Of a stretch of DNA of 64,000 nt, positions 45,383 through 53,282 are shown piece after piece. The notes below the pieces were generated by a model that was not told the DNA's origin, did no database searches, and saw only the letters and a list, made by a program, of their open reading frames with translations. The stretch spans positions 806,001 through 870,000 of the forward strand of contig NZ_JAIUCZ020000002.1 in the NCBI RefSeq assembly GCF_020176955.2, given 5' to 3'. Positions within the stretch are counted from its first letter, which is position 1; every line of letters begins with the position of its first letter. This DNA comes from Nocardia sp. alder85J. GTDB lineage: Bacteria > Actinomycetota > Actinomycetes > Mycobacteriales > Mycobacteriaceae. Position numbers and translations under genes: made by a program.

Positions 45383-47262
45383 CGGCGATCCAGCTGGCGC
45401 AGCGGGCCACCGGTCTGCTGCGGATCTTCAACGTCGCCGGGGTGCTGTCCGCCGCGGATGTGCACGTCGCGCTGCGGCTGGGCCGGTTGGGCCGCGAGGA
45501 GTCGGAGCCGGTGCTGCTGGCGGCCGCGCTGGCGGTGCGCGCGGTGCGGTCCGGCTCGGTCTGCCTGGAGCTGGCCCGGATGCACGAGATCGGTATCGAC
45601 GGTGAGGGTTTCGACGCCGAGATAGATCCGGACGCGATCGATCCCGCGACCCTGCCGTGGCCCGCGGCCGAGGCGGTGGTGGCCGCGCTGCGGATCAGCC
45701 CGCTGGTCTGCGGCAGCGCGGCCGGGCCGTTGCGCCCGCTGCGGCTGGTCGACCACGAATCCGGTCCGCTGCTGTATCTGGACCGGTACTACCGGCAGGA
45801 ACAGACCATCCGCGCGGCGCTCGTCGACCGGTCCGGCACCCATCCCCTGGTCGATCCGGAAACCGTTCGGCGGCAATTGGATCGGCTGTTCCCCGAGACC
45901 GGCGGTCCGGGCGATCCGCCGGATCGGCAGCGGGTCGCCGCCGCACTGGCCGCCACGCACTGGACCACCGTGGTCGCCGGCGGGCCCGGCACCGGCAAGA
46001 CCCACACCATCGCCCGGATCCTGGCGCTGCTGACCGCGCACCAGGCCGCGATCCCGGGCGCGCCCGCGCTGCGGATCGCGCTGGCCGCCCCCACCGGCAA
46101 AGCCGCCGCCCGCCTCCAGGAGTCGGTGCGGGAACAGGCCCGGGGCCTGGACCTGCCGGAGCTGACCGCCGCCACCCTGCACCGGCTGCTGGGCTGGCAG
46201 CGCGGCGGGGCCACCCGGTTCCGGCACCACGCGTTCAACCGGCTGCCCTACGACGTGATCGTGGTGGACGAGACCTCGATGGTGTCGCTGACCATGATGA
46301 GCTGCCTGCTGCCGGCGGTGCGGCCCGACGCCCGCCTGGTGCTCGTCGGCGACCCCGACCAGCTGGCCTCCGTCGACGCCGGCGCGGTACTGGCCGACCT
46401 GGTCGCCGGACCCGTTGCCGCCCAGCCGAATCCGGTGCTGGACGAGATCCTGGGCCCGGATGCCGGCGTCGCCGGACATCCGGATTCGCTGAGCGCGCGG
46501 GAACGAGATCGGCTGCGCGGCGGCATCGTCCGGCTCACCCGCGGCCGCCGGTTCGGCGGCCGGATCGCGGAACTGGCGGTGGCCGTGCGCGCCGGGGCCG
46601 CCGACGACGCGCTGGCGCTGCTGGCCGCCGGTGGCAGCGAGATCTCGCTGTGCGCCCCCGACGCGGTCGCCGAGGTCCGCGCCGATGTGGTCCGCGCCGC
46701 CCGCGAGGCCACCGCGGCGGCCGAACACGGTGACGCCGCAACGGCTCTCGCGGCGATGGAATCGCATCGGCTGCTGTGTGCGCACCGCCAGGGCCGGTTC
46801 GGCGTCGAGCACTGGGACCGGCTGGCCGCCGACTGGGTCGCCGCGGCCGGGCTCGGCGCGGATCACGGTGGCGGGCACTGGTTTCCGGGCCAGCCGCTGC
46901 TGGTCACCGCCAACGATCACGAGGCCCGCATCTACAACGGCGACACCGGCGTCATCGTCCGGGGCCCCGACGGCACGCTGCGCGCGGCCCTGCAACGCGG
47001 TAACGAACCCTATCTCGTCCATCCCACCCAGTTCCCCGGCGTCACCACGGTGTACGCGATGACCATCCACCGCAGCCAGGGCAGCCAGTACGGCACCGTC
47101 TCGGTGGTGCTGCCCGGCCCCGAGTCCACGCTGCTGACCCGGGAGCTGTTGTACACCGCCATCACTCGCGCCCGAACCCATGTCCGGATCATCGGCACCG
47201 AGGAGGCGGTCCGGGCCGGCATCGGGCGCCGGGTGCTGCGCGCGAGCGGGCTGCGCGCGTGA
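45379..47262 (+). CDS. recD: Exodeoxyribonuclease V alpha subunit RecD
   Basis: The protein has 627 residues. It starts with GTG overlapping the recB stop by 4 bases (GTGA). SF1 helicase motifs are VVAGGPGTGKTHTIARILAL (Lys207), APTGKAAARLQESV, VIVVDETSMVSL, LVLVGDPDQLASVDAGAVLA, TIHRSQGSQYGTVSVVLP and LYTAITRARTHV. RecD is the 5'-3' motor of RecBCD. An internal Ala/Gly-rich part near residues 350-450 is typical for actinobacterial RecD. Confidence 0.96.
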   Translation: MTAIQLAQRATGLLRIFNVAGVLSAADVHVALRLGRLGREESEPVLLAAALAVRAVRSGSVCLELARMHEIGIDGEGFDAEIDPDAIDPATLPWPAAEAVVAALRISPLVCGSAAGPLRPLRLVDHESGPLLYLDRYYRQEQTIRAALVDRSGTHPLVDPETVRRQLDRLFPETGGPGDPPDRQRVAAALAATHWTTVVAGGPGTGKTHTIARILALLTAHQAAIPGAPALRIALAAPTGKAAARLQESVREQARGLDLPELTAATLHRLLGWQRGGATRFRHHAFNRLPYDVIVVDETSMVSLTMMSCLLPAVRPDARLVLVGDPDQLASVDAGAVLADLVAGPVAAQPNPVLDEILGPDAGVAGHPDSLSARERDRLRGGIVRLTRGRRFGGRIAELAVAVRAGAADDALALLAAGGSEISLCAPDAVAEVRADVVRAAREATAAAEHGDAATALAAMESHRLLCAHRQGRFGVEHWDRLAADWVAAAGLGADHGGGHWFPGQPLLVTANDHEARIYNGDTGVIVRGPDGTLRAALQRGNEPYLVHPTQFPGVTTVYAMTIHRSQGSQYGTVSVVLPGPESTLLTRELLYTAITRARTHVRIIGTEEAVRAGIGRRVLRASGLRA

Positions 47263-47273
47263 GCGGTCCGGTT

Positions 47274-47293
47274 CCGCACCCCCGCCGGTGCGG
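47274..47293 (+). terminator. Hairpin after recD
   Basis: CCGCACC pairs with GGTGCGG around a CCCGCC loop, starting 12 bases after the recD stop. There is no T-tract. It is a likely end of the recCBD transcript. Confidence 0.55.
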
Positions 47294-47406
47294 CGATCGG
47301 CTCGAAACGGACCGATCCCGCTCCCGCAACAGGGCGAGTGGTCCGATACCCTGGGATGCGTTTTGCCCGGTCGGCCGGGACGGCCGGGTACGGAGGAGGT
47401 AGTGCG

Positions 47407-48624
47407 ATGGTCGGGGTGCGCGGAAGTCTGCGGACGGCGATGATGGCGGCGGCGCTGAGCGCGGTGACGGCGCTGCCCGCGACGGCCGCCGCGGAACCGT
47501 TGCTGCCCAGCTCGCCCATCGGGGCGCTCACCTACACGGTGCGGGTGAACAAGCCCGAGGGCGGCCCGGGCTACATCTACTACACCACCGGCCTCAGCGC
47601 GGCCGCGGTGGTTCCGGGCCTGTCCCGCATCCTGTCCGACGTCCCGGTGGCCAGGCCCGCGAACGTGGTGCTGGACAAGTCGGGCCGCGAACTGTGGCGC
47701 TACGACCCGCCCGCCGGCCAGGACGTGTCCAACTTCCGGGCCCAGACCTATCAGGGTGAACGGGTGCTGACCTGGTGGCAGGGCACCAGCCAGAGTGGCC
47801 ACGGCGCCGGGGTCGACTACATCGCCGACGAGCACGGTCACGTGATCCGGACGCTGACCCCCGGCGACGGTCTGGACGCGGACGTGCACGAATTCCGGCT
47901 CACCCCGGACGGGCGGGCGCTGATCACCTCCTACCGGCGGCAGACCGCCGATCTCACCGCGATCGGGGGCCCGGCGAACGGCACCATGCTCGACGCGATC
48001 GCCTCGGTGGTGGACGTGGCCACCGGGCGGGTGCTGTTCCGGTGGAGCGCGGCCGAACACGTGCCGCTCGCCGACACCACCGAGCCCGACACCCTGTCCG
48101 GCGGCGGCGATTACGATCCGTACCACATGAATTCGATCAGCCTGGACCCGCGCGGGAATCTGCTGATCTCACTGCGCAACACCTCCGCGGTGTACGACGT
48201 CGACATCCGTTCCGGGGCGATCGACTGGCAACTGGGCGGGAAGCATTCCACCCTGGATCTCGGGCCCGGTATCGAATTCGCCTACCAGCACGACGCGGAA
48301 TTCGCCGACGCCGACACCGTGCGGCTGTTCGACAACAACTCCAGCGGCTCACACACCCTCGGGCATTCCAGCGTGGAGTGGATCCGGGTGGATCCGCGGG
48401 AACATCGGGCGACGCTGGTGCGCAACCAGCCTCATCCCGACGGGCTGGTGGCGTTCGCGATGGGCGATGCCCAGGGCCTGGACAACGGCGACACGTTCGT
48501 CGGCTGGGGGATGGCGCCGCACATCTCGGAGTTCTCGCCGGCCGGTGACCTGGTCTACGACGCGGCGCTGCCGATGGGCACCTACCGCGCCTATCTGGAG
48601 GACTGGGTGCCCACGTCCGACTGA
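47407..48624 (+). CDS. Secreted arylsulfotransferase (ASST)-family protein
   Basis: The protein has 405 residues. A signal peptide (MVGVRGSLRTAMMAAALSAV...ATAAA) is followed by a six-bladed-propeller style repeat of segments (GYIYYTTGL, ANVVLDKSGRELWRYD, GVDYIADEHGHVI, HEFRLTPDGRALITSY, DPYHMNSISLDPRGNLLISL, QHDAEFADADTVRLFDNNSS). The histidine-containing DPYHMNSI and QHDAEF stretches match the arylsulfotransferase active-site region. GGAGG precedes the ATG at 47407. The end (YLEDWVPTSD) overlaps the convergent TetR gene by 34 bases and is shorter than most members, which continue after a YRAYRFPW-like element. Confidence 0.82.
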   Translation: MVGVRGSLRTAMMAAALSAVTALPATAAAEPLLPSSPIGALTYTVRVNKPEGGPGYIYYTTGLSAAAVVPGLSRILSDVPVARPANVVLDKSGRELWRYDPPAGQDVSNFRAQTYQGERVLTWWQGTSQSGHGAGVDYIADEHGHVIRTLTPGDGLDADVHEFRLTPDGRALITSYRRQTADLTAIGGPANGTMLDAIASVVDVATGRVLFRWSAAEHVPLADTTEPDTLSGGGDYDPYHMNSISLDPRGNLLISLRNTSAVYDVDIRSGAIDWQLGGKHSTLDLGPGIEFAYQHDAEFADADTVRLFDNNSSGSHTLGHSSVEWIRVDPREHRATLVRNQPHPDGLVAFAMGDAQGLDNGDTFVGWGMAPHISEFSPAGDLVYDAALPMGTYRAYLEDWVPTSD

Positions 48625-49286
48625 GCCGCACCGGATTCGAACAGTCCGGGCAGCGTCAGCGCGGATTCGATGTCGGCGCGGGTGCCGAGGGTGACCAGCA
48701 CGCTGCGGATCATGATGATCCGCGCGGCCGCGAGGGCCTCCGGCGCGGGCGGGGCCGCCGACAGCCGGAACACCACGTATTCGCAGACCTGCAACGCGGT
48801 GTCGAGTTCCAGCGGGCCGGGCGGGCGGCGGCCCAGCGCCGCGAACGTGGCGCGGACCAGCGCCCGGATGTCGTCGAAGGCGTCCTCGCGATAGCCCGAG
48901 ACGGGGGAGCCGGGGTCGTGCAGTTCGGCGAAGACCGGGCGCAGCATCGGCCCGTGCCCCGCCGCCCATTCCAGGTAGGCGTCGATGAGGGCGATGCCCA
49001 GCTGCACCGGCTCGGTGGATTGTGCGAGCGCGGCCCGGATACCGCCGACCAGCCCGTCGTTGGAGGCCGCCAGCAGCACGTGCAGGGGTTGTTCCGCATT
49101 GCCGAAATAGCGGTAGAAGGTGGGACGCGAGATGCCCGCCGCCTCGATGATGCGGGCGACGTGCAGGCCGCGTGAACCGTGTTCGGTGAACACCGCGCCG
49201 GTGGCGGCGACGATCCGGGCGCGGACCTCGTCGGCCTGTTCGGCGGTCTGCGGTGGGCGGCCGCGCCGCGCTGGGGGGGTGGTCAC
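48591..49286 (-). CDS. TetR-family regulator of the ALDH/SDR operon
   Basis: The protein has 231 residues. The helix-turn-helix region is VRARIVAATGAVFTEHGSRG, LHVARIIEAAGISRPTFYRY. The ligand domain contains AYLEWAAGHGPMLRPVFAEL. It is divergent from an aldehyde dehydrogenase gene, and a promoter-overlapping palindrome lies between them, so it probably represses that operon. The 3' end overlaps the convergent ASST-like gene by 34 bases. Confidence 0.9.
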   Translation of the reverse strand: MTTPPARRGRPPQTAEQADEVRARIVAATGAVFTEHGSRGLHVARIIEAAGISRPTFYRYFGNAEQPLHVLLAASNDGLVGGIRAALAQSTEPVQLGIALIDAYLEWAAGHGPMLRPVFAELHDPGSPVSGYREDAFDDIRALVRATFAALGRRPPGPLELDTALQVCEYVVFRLSAAPPAPEALAAARIIMIRSVLVTLGTRADIESALTLPGLFESGAAQSDVGTQSSR

Positions 49287-49418
49287 CGCCGTGCTCGTCC
49301 GGTGGTCGTCACCGCGTTCGTCCTGTGCTCATCGTGCTGCTCGTTCTGCCGCGACTGCCTTGTTCGTCATACGACCGCCTCGGTCATGTCCGTCATCCTT
49401 GCAAACCCGGGTGCGGGG

Positions 49419-49471
49419 TTGACAACGCCACTGGGCCGGGCATTAATCTAACACCACTGTTAACGTAACAG
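49419..49471 (+). promoter_or_regulatory. Promoter and TetR operator upstream of the ALDH gene
   Basis: TTGACA (49419-49424) and ATTAAT (49442-49447) are 17 bases apart, an almost textbook sigma-70 promoter. CTGTTAACGTAACAG (49457-49471) is a perfect 6-3-6 palindrome at the expected transcription start, with further partial symmetry from ACACC and GGTGT outside. Repressor binding there would block transcription. Confidence 0.78.
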
Positions 49472-49532
49472 GTGTGTTCAGATAAATCCGGCCCGGTCCG
49501 GTGGGCACCCTGCTCGACCGAGAGGGCCGACC

Positions 49533-51092
49533 ATGACGACCGCCTCGCCGACCGCCGCCGCGGCACTGCCGCAGCCGCTGGTCCGCCGTCTGCTCGCGCA
49601 CGCCGTGGCCGGTGGCGCCGGTACGGTGGCGATCCACGCCCCGGCCACCGGACAGTTCCTCGTCGACCTGCCGCAGTCCTCGCCCGCGGATCTCGACCGG
49701 GCCTTCGCGGTGGCCCGGCAGGCGCAGCGGGACTGGGCCGAAGTGCCGGTGCGGGAACGGGTTTCGATCCTGCGCAGGTTCCACGACCTGGTGCTGGCCG
49801 AACAGTCGGCGGTACTCGACCTGGTGCAGCGGGAGAGCGGCAAATCCCGGGTGCACGCCTTCGACGAGGTCGGCGACGTGGCCGTGAACGCCCGCTACTA
49901 CGCCGCCCGCGCCGAGCGGCTGCTGACCCCGCGCACCCCGCGCGGCGTGCTGCCGCTGCTCACCCGGGTGGAGGTGCGCTACCGCCCGAAGGGGGTGGTC
50001 GCGGTGATCTCCCCGTGGAACTATCCGCTCGCGCTGGCCGCCTCCGACGCGCTGCCCGCCCTGGTCGCCGGGAACGCGGTGATCGCCCGACCGGACAACC
50101 AGACCGCGCTGTGGGCCATCGATGTCGCGCGCCGCGCGGGTCTGCCGGAGGGGTTGTGGCAGGCGGTGCTCGGCCGGGGCGCGGCCATCGGCGGCGAGGT
50201 CGTCGCGCGCGCCGACCACGTCGACTACACCGGTTCCACCGCCACCGGCCGCATCATCGCCAGGCAGGCCGGCGAGCGGCTGATCGGCTGTTCCCTGGAA
50301 CTGGGCGGCAAGAATCCCATGCTGGTCCTGGCCGACGCGGATCCGCGCGCCGCCGCCCGGATCGCGGTGCGGGCCTGCTTCGCCTCCGCCGGGCAGCTGT
50401 GCGAGTCGATCGAGCGCATCTACGTGCACGACGCGGTCCACGACCGGTTCGTCGCCGAATTCACCGAGGCGACCAGGGCGCTCACCCTCGGCTCGGCGCT
50501 GGACTATTCGTACGAGATCGGCTCGCTGACCTTCCCGCGGCAGCTGGACACGGTCACCGCGCACGTCGGCGACGCGGTCGCGAAGGGGGCGACCGTACTC
50601 GCCGGCGGGCGGGCCCGCCCGGACCTGGGCCCGTACTTCTATGAGCCGACCGTGCTGACCGGGGTGCGGCCCGGCATGACGGCCTACCGGGAGGAGACCT
50701 TCGGCCCGGTGGTGTCGATCTACCGGGTGAGCAGCGACGACGAGGCCGTCGAGCAGGCCAACGACACCCCCTACGGCCTCAATGCCAGCGTGTGCGGTCG
50801 CGACGTCGCGCACGCGCGGGCGGTCGCGGCCCGGGTGCGCGCCGGATCGGTCAATGTCAACGAGGGTTTCCTCGCGGCGTGGGGGAGTGTGGCCGCACCC
50901 TCGGGCGGGCTCGGCGATTCGGGCACCGGGCGGCGGCACGGGCCGGAGGGGCTGCTCGGCTATGTCGACACCCAGACCATCGCGGTGCAGCGTGCGGTGC
51001 CGATCGCGCCGCTGCCCGGGATGTCGCAGGCGTTGTGGGCGAAGACCATGACGGCGTACTTCGGCGTCATGAAGGCGTTGCGGCAGCAGTGA
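49533..51092 (+). CDS. NAD(P)-dependent aldehyde dehydrogenase, succinate-semialdehyde type
   Basis: The protein has 519 residues with the complete ALDH fold: cofactor motif VISPWNYPLALAASDALPAL, catalytic Glu256 in LELGGKN, catalytic Cys290 in SAGQLCESIERI, ETFGPVV and the C-terminal GDSGTGRRHGPEGLLGYVDT. It is close to the succinate-semialdehyde dehydrogenase/GabD2 branch, but the substrate is not certain. The tail MTAYFGVMKALRQQ extends slightly past the usual end. It is the first gene of a TetR-controlled pair with the SDR, which starts 36 bases later. Oxidation of a short aldehyde or alcohol is inferred. Confidence 0.93.
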   Translation: MTTASPTAAAALPQPLVRRLLAHAVAGGAGTVAIHAPATGQFLVDLPQSSPADLDRAFAVARQAQRDWAEVPVRERVSILRRFHDLVLAEQSAVLDLVQRESGKSRVHAFDEVGDVAVNARYYAARAERLLTPRTPRGVLPLLTRVEVRYRPKGVVAVISPWNYPLALAASDALPALVAGNAVIARPDNQTALWAIDVARRAGLPEGLWQAVLGRGAAIGGEVVARADHVDYTGSTATGRIIARQAGERLIGCSLELGGKNPMLVLADADPRAAARIAVRACFASAGQLCESIERIYVHDAVHDRFVAEFTEATRALTLGSALDYSYEIGSLTFPRQLDTVTAHVGDAVAKGATVLAGGRARPDLGPYFYEPTVLTGVRPGMTAYREETFGPVVSIYRVSSDDEAVEQANDTPYGLNASVCGRDVAHARAVAARVRAGSVNVNEGFLAAWGSVAAPSGGLGDSGTGRRHGPEGLLGYVDTQTIAVQRAVPIAPLPGMSQALWAKTMTAYFGVMKALRQQ

Positions 51093-51128
51093 ATTCCGCG
51101 GATCGACAGGGAACGGAGCGGGACGAGC

Positions 51129-51956
51129 ATGGACACGGTGGCCGGGACGACGGTGCTGATCACCGGCGCCGCACGGGGTTTGGGCAGATCGTTCGCCGCC
51201 CGCGCGGTGGCCGAGCGGGCCGCGCACGTGGTGCTGTGGGACATCGACGCGGCGGCGCTGGCCGAGGCCGCCGCGGCGCTGACCGCCGCCGGGGTGAGCC
51301 GGATCCACCGGTACGTGGTCGACCTCTCCGACCGGCAGGCGATCGCCGATACCGCCGCGGCGGTGCGCGCCGCGGTCGGTGATGTCGACATCCTGGTCAA
51401 CAACGCGGGTGTCGTGCGCGGCAACGGGTACTTCTGGGAGACCGGCGACCGCGGCGACATCGAGCGCACCATGGCGATCAACGCCCTCGCGCCGATGTAC
51501 GTGGCCCTGGAATTCCTGCCCACGATGGTGGCCGCCGGCCGCCCGGCCCGGCTGCTGAACATCGCCTCCTCGGCGGGCCTGGTGGCCAATCCGCGGATGA
51601 GCGTGTACGCCGCCTCCAAATGGGCGGCGCTGGGCTGGTCGGATTCGGTGCGACTCGAACTGGACCAGGCCGGGCACCGTCACGTCCGGGTCACCACCGT
51701 CTGCCCCACCTACATCGACACCGGAATGTTCCAGGGCGCCAAGGGTTTCCTGTTCACCCCGGTGCTGCGGCAGGACGAGGTGGTGGACACCTCCTGGCGG
51801 GAGATGAAGAAGGGCGCGCCACTGGTGGTGCTGCCGTGGACATCCCGGCTCAATCGGGCAATCTCCGGGTTGCTGCCGTTGCGGCTGCGCGATTTCTATC
51901 TCAACGCGGTCGGGGTCTACCACTCGATGGACGAATTCACCGGCCGTGCGGTGTAA
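51129..51956 (+). CDS. Short-chain dehydrogenase/reductase (SDR)
   Basis: The protein has 275 residues, a classical SDR with cofactor motif TGAARGLG (about residues 13-20), NNAGVV, the catalytic Ser in NIASSAGLVA and YAASK (Tyr-x-x-x-Lys). The C-terminal part (GAPLVVLPWTSRLNRAISGL, LNAVGVYHSMDEFTG) is hydrophobic and may contact a membrane or lipid substrate. The close spacing to the aldehyde dehydrogenase suggests sequential alcohol/aldehyde oxidation, with the substrate unknown. Confidence 0.93.
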   Translation: MDTVAGTTVLITGAARGLGRSFAARAVAERAAHVVLWDIDAAALAEAAAALTAAGVSRIHRYVVDLSDRQAIADTAAAVRAAVGDVDILVNNAGVVRGNGYFWETGDRGDIERTMAINALAPMYVALEFLPTMVAAGRPARLLNIASSAGLVANPRMSVYAASKWAALGWSDSVRLELDQAGHRHVRVTTVCPTYIDTGMFQGAKGFLFTPVLRQDEVVDTSWREMKKGAPLVVLPWTSRLNRAISGLLPLRLRDFYLNAVGVYHSMDEFTGRAV

Positions 51957-52040
51957 TCCTTCCGGGCATTAACACGCCGCGCCGAACAGCCGATACGCTG
52001 AGCGGACGGGCGCGGCCCGACCGGAGGGAGACGAGGGCAC

Positions 52041-53234
52041 ATGGGCCTCAGGGACATGATTCGCGGCGAGTTCATCGATCTCATCGAATGGCTCGATGAC
52101 GGCAACACCACGCTGGCGTGGCGATTTCCGCGTTACGACAACGAGATCAAGAACGGCGCACAGCTGATCGTGCGCGAGGGCCAGCAGGCCCTGTTCGTGT
52201 ACCGCGGCCAGCTCGCCGACCGGTACGTGCCCGGCCATTACGCCCTCACCAGCGAGAACATGCCGATCATGTCGACGCTGCAAGGGTGGAAGTACGGCTT
52301 CAACAGCCCCTTCCGGTCCGAGGTGTACTACATCAACACCCGCCCGGTGACCGACTTCCGCTGGGGCACACCCCAGCCGGTGACGGTGCGCGACCCCGAC
52401 TTCCGGATGGTGCAGGTGCGCGCCAACGGCACCAGCACGGTGAAGGTGACCGATGCGGAGGTGTTCCTGCGCCAGGTGATCGGCACCGAGAGTGTCGTGG
52501 ACACCGAGCAGATCACCGACCTGCTGCGCCGCAACATCTCGCTGGCCTTCTCCGACATGGTGCTGGCAACCGGCCTGGGCGCCATCGACCTCCAGGGCCG
52601 CCAGGTCGAATTGTCGGACAAGCTCCGGGAATTCGTCGCGCAGCGGATGCAGCCGTTCGGCCTGGGCGTCGACCAGGTCACCATGATCATCTCGCTGCCG
52701 GAGGAGATCCAGCAGGCGATGACCCGCGGCGTCGCCCGCGGCGTCGAGGCCAGCGGCTTCCTCAACAACGTCGACCTGAACCGCTACCAGCAGGCCCAGG
52801 CCGCCGACGCGATGCTCGCCGCGGCCGAGAACCCCAGCGGCGGCGGCGCGATGGGCGCGGCCATGCAGGCCGGCATGGGCGTGGTCCTCGGCGGCCAGAT
52901 GGCCGGCGCCATGCAGGGCGGCTTCGCCCCCCAGCCCCAGCAGCAGTACGCGCAGCAGCCCCAGCAGGCCCAGCAACCCCAGCCCGGTTACGCCCCGCCG
53001 CCGCTGCCCAGCCAGCAGCCCTTCCACATCGAGCTGAACGGCCAGGCCGCGGGCCCCTACCCGCTGGACCAACTGCGCCAGTTCGTCGCCTCCGGCCAGC
53101 TCACTCCCCAGACGAACGTCTGGACCACCGGCATGGCCGCCTGGGCCGCCGCCGACACCGTCCAGGCCCTGCAACCCCTCTTCGCCGCCCCGCCGCCGCT
53201 GCCGGGCACCCCACCGCCGCTGCCACCGCAGTAG
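52041..53234 (+). CDS. SPFH-domain protein with C-terminal GYF_2 domain (YdjI-like)
   Basis: The protein has 397 residues. The N-terminal region (MGLRDMIRGEFIDLIEWLDD... NGAQLIVREGQQALFVYRGQ...) to about residue 255 is an SPFH/stomatin-like domain of the Bacillus YdjI kind, sometimes labelled virion core protein. A Gln/Pro-rich linker follows (QQQYAQQPQQAQQPQPG), then a GYF_2/DUF4339 domain at about 327-380 (FHIELNGQAAGPYPLDQLRQ, NVWTTGMAAWAAA), which usually binds proline-rich peptides. The next gene product is extremely proline-rich, so a direct interaction is likely. In Bacillus, YdjI recruits PspA to the stressed membrane. Confidence 0.9.
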   Translation: MGLRDMIRGEFIDLIEWLDDGNTTLAWRFPRYDNEIKNGAQLIVREGQQALFVYRGQLADRYVPGHYALTSENMPIMSTLQGWKYGFNSPFRSEVYYINTRPVTDFRWGTPQPVTVRDPDFRMVQVRANGTSTVKVTDAEVFLRQVIGTESVVDTEQITDLLRRNISLAFSDMVLATGLGAIDLQGRQVELSDKLREFVAQRMQPFGLGVDQVTMIISLPEEIQQAMTRGVARGVEASGFLNNVDLNRYQQAQAADAMLAAAENPSGGGAMGAAMQAGMGVVLGGQMAGAMQGGFAPQPQQQYAQQPQQAQQPQPGYAPPPLPSQQPFHIELNGQAAGPYPLDQLRQFVASGQLTPQTNVWTTGMAAWAAADTVQALQPLFAAPPPLPGTPPPLPPQ

Positions 53235-53282
53235 CACCGTCCGTCGTAGAGGGAAGCGACAGCAAGACTTTCGGGGCCACAC

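Noticed and set aside
41045..48126. Long minus-strand frames (1398 and 967 codons) opposite recB/recD and the ASST-like gene.
   Set aside because: They lie over well-supported helicase genes and have no recognisable domains; they are high-GC shadows.
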